From CAVVXN01 sp963772585 (GTDB taxonomy: Bacteria > Planctomycetota > PLA2 > JAEUHO01), in assembly GCA_963772585.1 (NCBI GenBank), contig CAVYXV010000005.1:62001-126000 (forward strand): a stretch of 64,000 nucleotides of DNA. Reading direction: 5' to 3'. The notes beneath the pieces are model-generated. The model had not been told where the DNA came from. It did no database searches and worked only from the letters and a program-made list of their open reading frames with translations. Below, piece by piece: positions 17,460 through 26,495 of the stretch (position 1 is its first letter; every line of letters begins with the position of its first letter). The position numbers and the translations under genes are program-made.

Positions 17460-18608
17460 ATGTCCATGAGCCAGGAGAAACTAGAAGCTCTCCGGCGGAT
17501 GGATGCGAATCTCCGCGAGATCGTGGAGGACGGCTCCACGTTCCTGTCCGAGCGATTCAAGGAACTCCTGAGCGAAGCCATCGCGCGCTACCTCCTCGGC
17601 GCCCGAGCTCTCAACTCCACGCTGCCGATCCTTTGCTTCCGGGATGCCGTGAAGCGATGGCCGGAGAGCAGCCTGGCCTGGTACGGCCTGTTCTGGGCGG
17701 TGGCCGTCTGCGATCACGGGAGCGGGAGTCCGGAGGGGCAGAAGGCCCTGGAGAAGGCGATCGAGCTCGGGTGCTGCTACGTCCACGCGTCGGAGCAGAG
17801 CCTCGGGCTAGAGCCCCTGGGCGCGGACCTGGAGGCGGTGAGGCCCGGCGGCGAGCGGCGCCCCCAAGCCGGACACGGCCCGGAGTTGAGGACCCACGCG
17901 CAGATCTACTTCCGGGCCCTGAACCATCCGCGCGTGCCCCACGCGAAGGCGGGCACGCTCGCCCTGGGCGACCCGGCGGGTGCGGGGCCAACGTCGCCCT
18001 CGGTGACCCGCACGTCCGAAGCCCCATCCTACCGTCACGCCGATACCGACATCGTCTTCCCGGACCGGATCGGCACGTGGCAGTCGACGCGCCCCAAGGG
18101 CGTGGATCGCTACCCCGGCGGCGGAGAAGGCATCACGTACCAGCACGCCGGAGTCTCGAGCTGGGTGAGCGTCATCATCTACCCCGGGGAGCCTGCGTCG
18201 GACGACGGGGGGCGATCGGATGCCGTCGTCTCGGAGTTCGGCAGGACCCTGAAGGAGATAGGGAAGGTCCTGAGGATCGTCGAACCGTTCGTGCCCTCGT
18301 ATTTCGACGTCGGTCCTGGATTCCAGGCCGCCCGCTTCCGCTGCCTCGATGCCGACGGCGACGATCTCAGGTCCGGCGTCTACCTGACGAGCGTCGACGA
18401 CTACTTCGTCAAGCTGCGCGCGTCGTACGTCAAGGGGCGCCACGATCATGCTGCCGAGCAGGCCGTCGACCGGCTGGTCGCGTCCATCGCTCGCCGCCTG
18501 GCGCCGCGCTGCCTCCTGCCCGAGGGCGCCACGCCGAAGAAGCCTCTCCCGGTCCGCAGGCGGAAGAGCCCCCGGCGCTGGTGGCAGTTCTGGAGGCGTC
18601 GATCATGA
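17460..18608 (+). CDS. hypothetical protein, first gene of a kinase operon
   Basis: 382 aa, not recognised. Residues 1-125 are helical and TPR-like in rhythm (AIARYLLGARALNSTLPILCFRDAVKRWPESSLAWYGLFWAVAV). Residues 190-345 look like a separate alpha/beta domain with clear hydrophobic strands (SSWVSVIIYPGE; GVYLTSVDDYFVKLRASYV). It ends in a very basic, Trp-rich tail (RRKSPRRWWQFWRRR) that could touch membranes or nucleic acid. There is no signal peptide. The Ser/Thr kinase gene begins 48 bp downstream, so this may be a kinase substrate or partner. Confidence 0.6.
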   Translation: MSMSQEKLEALRRMDANLREIVEDGSTFLSERFKELLSEAIARYLLGARALNSTLPILCFRDAVKRWPESSLAWYGLFWAVAVCDHGSGSPEGQKALEKAIELGCCYVHASEQSLGLEPLGADLEAVRPGGERRPQAGHGPELRTHAQIYFRALNHPRVPHAKAGTLALGDPAGAGPTSPSVTRTSEAPSYRHADTDIVFPDRIGTWQSTRPKGVDRYPGGGEGITYQHAGVSSWVSVIIYPGEPASDDGGRSDAVVSEFGRTLKEIGKVLRIVEPFVPSYFDVGPGFQAARFRCLDADGDDLRSGVYLTSVDDYFVKLRASYVKGRHDHAAEQAVDRLVASIARRLAPRCLLPEGATPKKPLPVRRRKSPRRWWQFWRRRS

Positions 18609-18656
18609 GTCGGATGGCCGGTTCCCCCGCCGGGAGCCTCCCGAGGAGGGCCTCGC

Positions 18657-20189
18657 ATGCCGTCGGGTCCTGACACGCAGGCCGGCGGAGGCGACCGCGA
18701 GGCGTTCGAGATCCTCGATCTGTTGGGCGTGGGCGCCTTCGCCACGACCTACAAGGCCCGCATCCTCGCCCCGGAGCTCTGGAACGAATACGGGTACGAG
18801 ATCGTCGCGCTGAAGGTCCCGCACGCCCACCTCCGGCGCGCCATCCACAAGGAGATCCGGCTCAACACCGTGCTCTTGGACCGGCTGCGCAAGCTCGAGT
18901 CGAAGCACCTCGTCCGGTATCTGGGCTTCGAGGTCTTCCGTGGCGGGATCTCCATGGTGATGGAGTACGTGCCCACGGGCAGCCTCCGCGGGCTCCTGGG
19001 GGCGATCGGCAGCGCCGCGCCCATGCGCCCCCGCCAGGTGTTCCACGTGGCGGAGGGCGTGCTCCGCGGCCTCGTCTCCATTCACGCAGCGGGCGCGGTC
19101 CATCGCGACCTCAAGCCGGACAACGTCCTCCTCGATGGGACGAACCCGAAGATCGCCGACCTCGGCGTGAGCCAGATCCTGAGCACGGGGGAGCTGCGCC
19201 ACACCGTCGCTGGGACGATCCTCTACATGGCTCCGGAGATCCTGCGGGGGGACGGCGGCTCCTTCCCGGCCGACATCTGGTCGCTCGGCGTGATGATGTA
19301 CGAGATGGCGACGGGGGTGTTCCCGTTCGGAGGCCCTGACGTCGCCGTCGGGGTGGCCATCGACCAGATCCGCGAGGCGAAGCCCGTGCCCGTGACCCAG
19401 CGGGTACCGGATACGCCGCGCGCCCTGGGCGATCTGATCGCCGTGGCGCTGGACAAGGACCCGGCACGACGCCTAACGGCGGAGCAGTTCCTGGAGATCC
19501 TCCTGGGGGTGCGCGAGCGAGCGACGTCGCCCGAGGCGTCGGTCGTGGCGCCTGCCCTCGTGACGACGGCCATCACACTGATCTCGCAGCAGAAACCGAT
19601 CGAGGCGCTGGCCCTCACCCAGCAGGCGCGGAGCCTCGACCCCCAGCTCTGTACGGCGTGGAACGCCGAGGGCGTGATCCTGTCGGACCTGGGGCGGCAC
19701 GAGGAGTCGATCCAGTGCCTGCGCACGGCGACGGAGATCCGCCCGCAGTGGGCCAACGCCTGGAACAACTGGGGGCGGACCTTGCGCGCGGCGGGCCGGA
19801 GCCGGGAAGCGCTTGCCTGCTACGAGCGCGCCGCCGAACTCGAGCCCCACGACGCCATCCCCTGGGCCAACAAGGGGAACTGCCTCCGCACGCTGGGGCG
19901 CCTGCCGGAGGCGATCGCCGCCTACGACCGAGCCCTGGCCCTATCCCCCAACCTGGCCGACATCTGGTGCGGCCGGGGCCAGGCCCTGCAGGACCTCGGT
20001 CGCGCCGCGGAGGCGCTGTCGAGCCTCCAGCGCGCCGTCGACTTGCGGCCGCAAGACCGGGAGGTGCTGACCGCCTACCGCGGGGTCGTCGAGGGGATGG
20101 CACGACGGGCCGACGCTGCGGGGGAGAAGGCAGAGGCTCGCGAGCTCAGGACGCGCCTGGACTCGGTCGGAGAAGACCCTCCGCCGTGA
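18657..20189 (+). CDS. Hanks-type Ser/Thr protein kinase with C-terminal TPR repeats
   Basis: 510 aa. Kinase domain (about 15-285): glycine loop LGVGAFATTYKA, lysine in IVALKVPH, catalytic VHRDLKPDNVLL (H149-R-D151), metal motif as DLG (ADLGVS) in place of DFG, and activation-segment GTILYMAPEIL. Residues 310-495 hold about five TPRs (AWNAEGVILSDLGRHEESIQCL, AWNNWGRTLRAAGRSREALACY and following). No transmembrane helix, so it is a soluble kinase whose TPRs probably recruit partners. A GAGGAGGG 8 nt before the ATG is a clear ribosome binding site. The stop overlaps the next start by GTGA. Confidence 0.92.
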   Translation: MPSGPDTQAGGGDREAFEILDLLGVGAFATTYKARILAPELWNEYGYEIVALKVPHAHLRRAIHKEIRLNTVLLDRLRKLESKHLVRYLGFEVFRGGISMVMEYVPTGSLRGLLGAIGSAAPMRPRQVFHVAEGVLRGLVSIHAAGAVHRDLKPDNVLLDGTNPKIADLGVSQILSTGELRHTVAGTILYMAPEILRGDGGSFPADIWSLGVMMYEMATGVFPFGGPDVAVGVAIDQIREAKPVPVTQRVPDTPRALGDLIAVALDKDPARRLTAEQFLEILLGVRERATSPEASVVAPALVTTAITLISQQKPIEALALTQQARSLDPQLCTAWNAEGVILSDLGRHEESIQCLRTATEIRPQWANAWNNWGRTLRAAGRSREALACYERAAELEPHDAIPWANKGNCLRTLGRLPEAIAAYDRALALSPNLADIWCGRGQALQDLGRAAEALSSLQRAVDLRPQDREVLTAYRGVVEGMARRADAAGEKAEARELRTRLDSVGEDPPP

Positions 20190-21279
20190 ACCTCCGCTAT
20201 CGGCTCCGCCGTTGGCGACGGCGGGCCCTTCGCCGCACCATCCTCGCAATTCGGGTCCGCCGCCTGGCGCGGCTGCTGGAGCGCGGCGCCGACCTGGGCC
20301 GGGATGCGCCGGGAGAATACCCGCTTCACGCCGCCGTCCGCGCGCGGAAGCAAAGGGCGGAACTCGTCGCGTTGTTCCTGGATCGACGCGTCGACCCTCG
20401 TCGCCTGTTCTCGGCGGGAGGGCGACGCCCCTGGACCTCGCACACCGTATCGGCAACGAGGCCGCCGCAGCGGTGCTGCTCGCAGACGTCGAGGCACGAC
20501 GGGAGCAGGACGACCGAGCCCGAAGAGAGGCCGAAGAGGTCAAGCGAAGGACGGGGCCGGCACGCGCGCGCGTCCTCGCGGAGGAGACCTTCGCGCGGGT
20601 TGGGCGTCCAGGGGAGAGCGTACGGTCGGTGACGCTGGCCCAGCACGGGTTCGGCTTGGTCCGGAACGTAGGCCGCCTCGATGTGTCGCTGGGTCTGGAC
20701 TGGCCCAGGCGTTTCGTCTGGGCCGCGGAGCAGGCGGGGTTGGAGGTACACGTGCTGCGCTCCTCCCACATGCTGGCGGGAGGCGAGCCTGGGGAGCCGT
20801 TGGGCTTCAACTCCTGGAAGCTCTTCGTGTCCTGGTGCGGCGAGCCGTGGATCCAGGAGGGGGATTGGTGCATCCGGGGGCCCGAGCCAGAGCCCCTGCG
20901 GATCGAACGCGAGCGGGAGGACGAGCTCGCGCTCCTCGACGCCCTCACGTGGATCCTGGTCCAGCCGGCACGACAGGACGGCGACAGCGGAACCCGACGC
21001 GAGCCCACGCGCGGAGAAGCCCACGCTCCTCGAATGGTGGCTCGCCGCAGCGACCAGGTGCTGGCCTCGCGACCGGGTACATCGGCCCGAGCTTCCTGGA
21101 CCGCGCCACCCACCCGAGTTCGTGAGCCGCGACGAGATCCTGGTTCGAGCGTTACGCCTCCAAACTCAACTGCCGCAGCATCTGTCGTGCGCTGGCATTT
21201 CCCTGCTCCGCCGACGCTCTCAGCCAGTGCACCGCGCGTTGCTCGTCCTGTTCAACGCCGTCCCCGCGCAGGTACATAA
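20186..21279 (+). pseudogene. frameshifted ankyrin-like gene coupled to the kinase
   Basis: GTG at 20186 overlaps the kinase stop. The first frame encodes a basic N-terminus and an ankyrin-like repeat (RLARLLERGADLG...GEYPLHAAVRARKQRAEL), then near 20420 (within GGCGGGAGGG) the homology moves to another frame: GRATPLDLAHRIGNEAAAAVLLADV, the second half of an ankyrin pair. That frame continues with WILVQPARQDG and runs to a stop at 21279, overlapping the convergent Sel1 gene by 128 bp, so the true end may lie earlier and a second shift is possible. This is either a disabled gene or a sequencing error. Confidence 0.55.
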
Positions 21280-22159
21280 TACCGAGGTTGTACTGTGCAC
21301 CATGGTACCCAGCTTCCGCAGCACGAGTCATCCACTTGGCGGCCTCCACGAAGTCGACCCCACGCCCCACTCCGTTCAGGAACATCAGCCCGACGTTGCA
21401 GAGGCCGTAGGGGTTGCCCTGCGCTGCCGACTTCCGAAACCAGGACTCCGCCGCTTGTAGGTCCTCGAGACCGCCCACGCCTTCCTGGCACATTCTACCC
21501 AAGTTCGATTGCGCCAGGGCGTGTCCTGCCTCGGCGGCCTTCGTAGCCCAGTAGCGCGCCTGCTGAGGATCACTGTCGATGCCAAGCCCGCACATGTACC
21601 GATAGCCGATGTTGGCCATGGCGTCGAGGTTCCCCTGTCTTGCCGCCTCGAGATAGCACTCGGCCGCCTTCGCGTCATCCTGCTCGACGCCGGTTCCTCC
21701 TGCGGCGTACAGCTGCCCGAGGCCAAACAGCGCCCCGACGTGGCCCGCCGCCGCGGCCTGCTTGAAGAAGTCCCTGGCCGCCCACCCCACGCCGACCTCC
21801 ACGCTGGCCTCACCTGCCTTGAAGAGGTACTCGGGGAACTCGAGAGTCAAGACCCACTCCTCGGACACCGGGACCTGGATCCGCGCCTGCTTCCTCAGAC
21901 CGAAGCAGAATCGATCGCACTCTCGATTCGGGCAGATCCAATCGCCCGCGGAGATGCAGAGGCGACACTGGGTCCCGCACGAGCCGCAGTGTATCTGGAC
22001 AAGAGGAGCCCCCTCCTCGGGGGCCAATGCGCGCATTTCCGGGACGCGCATACCAGCTTCCTCGACCCGGCGTGCTGTCCCTCCTGTGGGCGCGGGCTCC
22101 ACGCCGGGCTTCGACCGCTGCTTCCCAGCTCCGAACCATCTGGCGAAGAATCGTCTCAC
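21152..22159 (-). CDS. Sel1-repeat protein with N-terminal Cys-rich zinc-binding segment
   Basis: 335 aa. After a basic N-terminus (VRRFFARWFGAGKQR) comes a Cys cluster (CGSCGTQCRLC, then CPNRECDRFC) likely to bind zinc, then a short beta region, then five Sel1-like repeats of 36 residues (for example GNLDAMANIGYRYMCGLGID and GYHGAQYNLGIMYLRGDGVE). Sel1 proteins serve as scaffolds in signalling or envelope assembly. GTG 22159 is preceded by GGGAGG at a good distance. The 398-bp mobile element sits about 110 bp upstream and may have separated the gene from its promoter. Confidence 0.82.
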   Translation of the reverse strand: MRRFFARWFGAGKQRSKPGVEPAPTGGTARRVEEAGMRVPEMRALAPEEGAPLVQIHCGSCGTQCRLCISAGDWICPNRECDRFCFGLRKQARIQVPVSEEWVLTLEFPEYLFKAGEASVEVGVGWAARDFFKQAAAAGHVGALFGLGQLYAAGGTGVEQDDAKAAECYLEAARQGNLDAMANIGYRYMCGLGIDSDPQQARYWATKAAEAGHALAQSNLGRMCQEGVGGLEDLQAAESWFRKSAAQGNPYGLCNVGLMFLNGVGRGVDFVEAAKWMTRAAEAGYHGAQYNLGIMYLRGDGVEQDEQRAVHWLRASAEQGNASARQMLRQLSLEA

Positions 22160-22272
22160 TGCCGACACCTCCCGGGTCCCAGCCCTCGCTGAACATGCGG
22201 CCCTATCGTCGTCGCGAACCTCGGTGCGGTCAATACACACGGGTTCGCAAGGAGCACATCGACGCCGACGTA

Positions 22273-22670
22273 TACGAAGCCCGGTTTCTTTGTTCGACAT
22301 TCGGCCGCGTAGGCGCCCACTCGACGAGCGGGCCCGTTCCCCACGGGACCACAGGTCGGAGAACGCCCCGGGTACCACGACGCGCCCATCGGAATGCGCG
22401 GGCGACGCCCATGGCGTCAGGGAAGGCCGATCGTTGAACGTCAGGCGGAGAGGGCCTTGTGGGCTGTCGCCCGCGGGGGCGGCGACGAGTCCCGGCCGTG
22501 TCGCCGGTCGCCAGACATGGCACGCCGCGCGACGCCTCGGCTCATCCCCTGGTGCCTGGGACCGGGAGCAACCGCACGCGCGCGCGGAGCCATCGCGGCC
22601 TCCCCGGTACGTCCCCCGGGAGACCCCGGTGGTCACGCGAATCTCGAACAAAGAAACCGGTCTCCATACC
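22273..22670 (-). mobile_element. 398-bp non-autonomous RAYT-family element (copy 2)
   Basis: Same length, orientation and end arrangement as the copy at 15793-16190; I see only a few mismatches (for example at 22531, about 22580 and the right tip). Both copies begin just after TA on the left and end with CTCCAYACCCC on the right. No clear target-site duplication is visible, as expected for HUH-type rather than DDE-type movement. Confidence 0.88.
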
Positions 22671-22868
22671 CCATACCCCTCGCGAGGAGCCCGCCGCGGA
22701 CGCCCTCGTGCCACCTCGGTGACCCCGCCACGACGCGCGTCGGGGGCCCTTCGCGGGCGAGGGCTTCGACCACCTCGCGACCCGGGACAAGACGTCGGGC
22801 ACGCCACGGACGCGGGTGCCGCCCCGTCGGATCTCGCGGGTTTCCAGCACCGGACGGGAGCGGTGGCG

Positions 22869-22874
22869 TAGGCT
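22869..22874 (+). promoter_or_regulatory. -10 element TAGGCT
   Basis: TAGGCT ends 12 nt before the ATG at 22887, a slightly longer leader than the 6-7 nt seen at other genes. Confidence 0.4.
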
Positions 22875-22886
22875 GGATGTCTAGCC

Positions 22887-24593
22887 ATGGACGCCGCCGC
22901 TCCCACGCCCGTGTCCTCGGCATCCGGCGAGGTGATCCGACTCTTCCGCTCGCTCTCGGAGCGCATCCTGGAAGTGGCGGACCAGGGCTCGCCTCGCGAC
23001 GCGTTCGTCGGGGCCGTTCTCCGCGTGCTTCTCGACGCGACCCGCTCGGACCGTGCGTCGCTTCGCCTGCCGGGCATCCCAGGCACCACGGCGTGGACCC
23101 TGGCGCGGGGCGAGGACGGCACGCCGACCCCCTGGACCCTTCCGGAGGCAACCCCCTCCGTGCGGGAGTCCTCGGTCAAGGGCTGGCGCCGCCGACTTCC
23201 GACCGGCGACACCGGCTCCACGCAGTTGGGGACCGTCTGGACGCAACGCGAGGGGCTTCGCGGCCTCGCCGACATCGAGGACGGGGATCGGCCCCGTCAC
23301 CTGCGAAACCTGGCGTGCGAGCCCGGTACTGCGTCGGTGCTGCTCCTGCCCGTCGTGGTGGGCGCCGCGGACGTCGGCCTGCTTCAGCTGGAGTCGTCCG
23401 CGGAGGCCAATTTCGATGCCGCCCACAGCCGCGCGCTCGAGGGCGCGGCCCAGATCCTTGGAGCGGCGCTGGTGACGCAGCGGGCGCGGTGGGCTCTCCA
23501 GGAGCGCGTGAAGGAACTGTCCTGCCTCTACGAGATCGAGCGCCTGACCCACGGGGCGAAGGAGCCCCTGGACGACGTCCTGGCTCGCGTCGCGGCGGTT
23601 CTTCCGCCGGCCTGGCAGCACCCGGACGTCGCGGCCTCGAGGATCGTCCTCGATGGACGGGTCTTCGCGGGGCCGGGACCGCGCCCCTGGCGGGCGGCGC
23701 AGGCGGCGCCCATCATGGTGGATGGGGAGCGGCGCGGGCTGGTGGAGGTGGGATACAGCGAGGACCGGCCGGAGTTCGACGAGGGCCCGTTTCTCGCCGA
23801 GGAACGGAGCCTCCTCGAGGCGGTCGCCGGGGAGATCGCGTCCCTGATCAAGCGACGGGCCGCCGCCGAGGAGCGCGCCCACCTGGAGGAGCAGTTGCAG
23901 CACGCCGACCGGCTGGCCACCATCGGTCAACTCGCGGCCGGCGTCGCGCACGAGTTGAACGAACCTCTGGGGGCGATCCTCGGGTTCACCCAACTCGTGA
24001 GGAAGGAGCGGGATCTTCCTCCGGGCACCGGGGAAGACCTCGACCGGGTCGTCGAGGCCGCGCTCCACGCACGGGAAATCGTGCGCAAACTCATGTTGTT
24101 CGGGCGCCAATCCCCGCCACGCATCGAGGCGGTCGATCTCGCGCGGGTGATCGAGAACGGCCTCTACTTCCTGGCCACGCGTTGCGCGAAGAGCGGTATC
24201 GACCTCCGACGCGAGGTAGGCGGCGAGTCCTGCATCGTCCGAGCGGATGCCGCACAGCTCTACCAGGTGATCGTCAACCTGGTCGTGAACGCGATCCAGG
24301 CCATGCCTCAGGGGGGCCGGCTGGTCGTAAGGGTCCTGCAGGACGGGGGCGACGCACTGCTCCAAGTCGAGGACACGGGGGTCGGCATGACCGCCGACGT
24401 CAAGGAGAGGATCTTCACGCCCTTCTTCACGACCAAGGACATCGGTGAGGGGACGGGACTCGGGCTGTCGGTCGTGCACGGAATCGTCACCTCGCACCGC
24501 GGTTCCGTGGAGGTGGACAGCGCGCCGGGAGCGGGCACCCGGTTCACGGTCCGCCTTCCCCGCGACACGACCGAGGCGCAGCGGGCACCATGA
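22887..24593 (+). CDS. GAF-domain sensor histidine kinase (NtrB-like)
   Basis: 568 aa. The N-terminal about 330 residues hold two GAF-like sensory regions (ASVLLLPVVVGAADVGLLQLES; APIMVDGERRGLVEVGY). HisKA: LATIGQLAAGVAHELNEPLGAILGF with H355. ATPase: NLVVNAIQAMPQGG (N box), VEDTGVGM (G1), PFFTTKDIGEGTGLGLSVVHGI (F/G2), GAGTRFTVRLP. No membrane helices, so it senses a cytoplasmic signal. It overlaps the next gene (ATGA), its evident response regulator. Confidence 0.92.
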   Translation: MDAAAPTPVSSASGEVIRLFRSLSERILEVADQGSPRDAFVGAVLRVLLDATRSDRASLRLPGIPGTTAWTLARGEDGTPTPWTLPEATPSVRESSVKGWRRRLPTGDTGSTQLGTVWTQREGLRGLADIEDGDRPRHLRNLACEPGTASVLLLPVVVGAADVGLLQLESSAEANFDAAHSRALEGAAQILGAALVTQRARWALQERVKELSCLYEIERLTHGAKEPLDDVLARVAAVLPPAWQHPDVAASRIVLDGRVFAGPGPRPWRAAQAAPIMVDGERRGLVEVGYSEDRPEFDEGPFLAEERSLLEAVAGEIASLIKRRAAAEERAHLEEQLQHADRLATIGQLAAGVAHELNEPLGAILGFTQLVRKERDLPPGTGEDLDRVVEAALHAREIVRKLMLFGRQSPPRIEAVDLARVIENGLYFLATRCAKSGIDLRREVGGESCIVRADAAQLYQVIVNLVVNAIQAMPQGGRLVVRVLQDGGDALLQVEDTGVGMTADVKERIFTPFFTTKDIGEGTGLGLSVVHGIVTSHRGSVEVDSAPGAGTRFTVRLPRDTTEAQRAP

Positions 24594-25960
24594 CCGGGGA
24601 GGGCCGATCGCCCGCGCGCATCCTCGTCGTGGACGACGCACCGCCCACGGTCGAGCTGCTCCGCCGCAACCTGGTGGCCCTGGGGCACACGGTCCACACC
24701 GCGACATCCGTTCCGGAAGCACTCGACGTCCTGGAACGCGAGCCCGTGGACCTCGTGCTCACCGACCTCAAGATGCCGCAGGTGGGCGGGCTCGATCTCG
24801 TACGCCATGTCCGTGCGAACCTCGAGGACACGGAAGTCGTGCTCATGACGGGATACGCGTCCATCGAGGGCGCCGTGGAGGCGATGCGTTGCGGCGCGGA
24901 CGACTACCTGGCCAAGCCGTTCACCGACGACGAGTTGGCGGGCGCCGTGGCACGCGCCCTCAAAGCCCTCCACCTGCGAAGGGCGGGCCGCGATCCCGGT
25001 CCCGCGAGCGCCCACTCGGGCCTGCTCGGCGAGTCGGCGCCCATGCAGCGCGTCTACCGGGCCGTCGCCCGCGCCGCGGCCACGAACGCGACGGTGCTGA
25101 TCACGGGGGAGAGCGGGACCGGGAAGGAGTTGGTGGCGCGCGCCATCCACTACGGCGGCCCCCGCTCTTCGGCGCCGTTCGTTCCCGTGAACTGCGGGGG
25201 CATCCCGGATGGCCTGCTGGAGAGCGAGCTGTTCGGGCACGTACGCGGGGCCTTCACGGGGGCCACCGCCTCGCGGGCCGGCTTCTTCCAGACCGCCGAG
25301 GGGGGGACCATCTTCCTCGACGAGGTCGGCGAACTCCCCTTGTCCATGCAGGTCAAGCTCCTGAGGGCGCTGCAGGACGGAGAGGTCACGATGGTGGGGT
25401 CCAGCCGACCTCGGGCCGTCGACGTGCACATCGTCGCGGCGACGAACAAGGACCTGGCCGAGGGGGCACGGACGGGGGTGTTCCGGGAAGACCTCTTCTT
25501 CCGGCTCAACGTCCTCGGCATCGAGGTGCCGCCGCTCCGGGACCGTGGGGACGACGTGCTGCTCCTCGCCCGTCACTTCCTGAAGAAGTTCGCGTCCGAG
25601 GCCAGCGGGGCGCCCCCCTCCATGACGCAGGCCGTGCTCGAGGCTCTTCGCGTCTGGCCTTGGCCGGGGAACGTGCGGGAGCTCGAGAACGTGATCCGGC
25701 GCGGCGTCGTGCTCGGCGAGGGCGACACGTTCGACCTGATCGACCTGCCTCCGACCATGCGCTTCACCGCGCCGAGGCCCGGCCGGACGCTCCGCACGCT
25801 CGCGGAGGTGGAGGAAGAGCACGTGCTCGGTGTCCTGGCCGCGGTGGGAGGCAACAAGACGCGCGCGGCCGCGGTGTTGGGGATCGACCGGAAAACGCTA
25901 CGCGAGAAGCTGAAGGCGTTCCGAACGAGGGCGTCGGGGAGAAACGCCCCGGCGGGGTGA
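24590..25960 (+). CDS. NtrC-family sigma-54-dependent response regulator
   Basis: 456 aa in three domains. Receiver 10-125 with acidic pocket VVDD and phospho-acceptor D59 (VLTDLKMP). AAA+ 145-375 with Walker A GESGTGKE, the sigma-54-contacting GAFTGA loop, Walker B TIFLDEVGEL and arginine-finger region VREDLFFRLN. C-terminal Fis-type HTH (GGNKTRAAAVLGIDRKTLREKLK). It remodels sigma-54 RNA polymerase after phosphorylation by the kinase upstream. The short Cys-rich gene and glutamate dehydrogenase lie downstream and could be targets, which would fit nitrogen or amino-acid control, but no -24/-12 promoter was clear. Confidence 0.94.
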   Translation: MTGEGRSPARILVVDDAPPTVELLRRNLVALGHTVHTATSVPEALDVLEREPVDLVLTDLKMPQVGGLDLVRHVRANLEDTEVVLMTGYASIEGAVEAMRCGADDYLAKPFTDDELAGAVARALKALHLRRAGRDPGPASAHSGLLGESAPMQRVYRAVARAAATNATVLITGESGTGKELVARAIHYGGPRSSAPFVPVNCGGIPDGLLESELFGHVRGAFTGATASRAGFFQTAEGGTIFLDEVGELPLSMQVKLLRALQDGEVTMVGSSRPRAVDVHIVAATNKDLAEGARTGVFREDLFFRLNVLGIEVPPLRDRGDDVLLLARHFLKKFASEASGAPPSMTQAVLEALRVWPWPGNVRELENVIRRGVVLGEGDTFDLIDLPPTMRFTAPRPGRTLRTLAEVEEEHVLGVLAAVGGNKTRAAAVLGIDRKTLREKLKAFRTRASGRNAPAG

Positions 25961-26124
25961 TTCGCCCCACCCCGGCGTCACCGCGCGCCACCCCCGGGAC
26001 GGACACGGCGCCCGGTTCCACGGCCGTGGCGGCGCGGAGCCGCGCTTTCAGCGGCGTGGCCCTCCCCTTGCTGGAAGGCGTCCGTGCGGCCGCTCTCGGC
26101 CGCCTCGCCCTTGGAGGGCCTACG

Positions 26125-26466
26125 ATGCTCACTTCGACCGGGATCCCGACGTCCGCCACCCGCGGGAGCGTCCGGCAGGCGCGCCGCGAGCCTGGACCCG
26201 CCTCCGCCGCCGGCCTCTGTGGAATCTGTCGGAACGCCGCCTCCTGCGCCTTCCCTCGGGTGCCAGGGGCCATCATCCAGCATTGCGACGAGGCCACCTT
26301 GCCCGTTCGCGAGGTCCCGAGCCCCTTCGGCCATCGATCCGCTCCGTTCGTCCGGGAGAGCATGGAGCCGGCGGTCCGCGGGCTGTGCTCGAACTGTGAG
26401 AACAGGGACGGCTGCACGTTGCGCAAGCCCGAAGGGGGCGTCTGGCGCTGCGAGGAGTACGCCTAG
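26125..26466 (+). CDS. small protein with two Cys4 motifs
   Basis: 113 aa. Two similar motifs of four Cys each: GLCGICRNAASCAFPRV...IQHCDE (about 32-58) and GLCSNCENRDGCTLRKPE...WRCEEY (about 87-112), pattern CxxCx5Cx12C. This looks like a duplicated small zinc or Fe-S binding fold. Similar small Cys-rich proteins occur beside two-component genes in several phyla, without known function. GGAGGG lies 7 nt before the ATG. It sits between the NtrC-type gene and glutamate dehydrogenase (30-bp gap) and may be co-transcribed with the latter. Confidence 0.75.
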   Translation: MLTSTGIPTSATRGSVRQARREPGPASAAGLCGICRNAASCAFPRVPGAIIQHCDEATLPVREVPSPFGHRSAPFVRESMEPAVRGLCSNCENRDGCTLRKPEGGVWRCEEYA

Positions 26467-26495
26467 CCGATCGGCGGGCGAGGGGACCGACCACC

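Noticed and set aside
22273..22670. Target-site duplication around the 398-bp elements
   Set aside because: Short similarities (TA, ATACC) occur but no duplicated flank is shared consistently by both copies.
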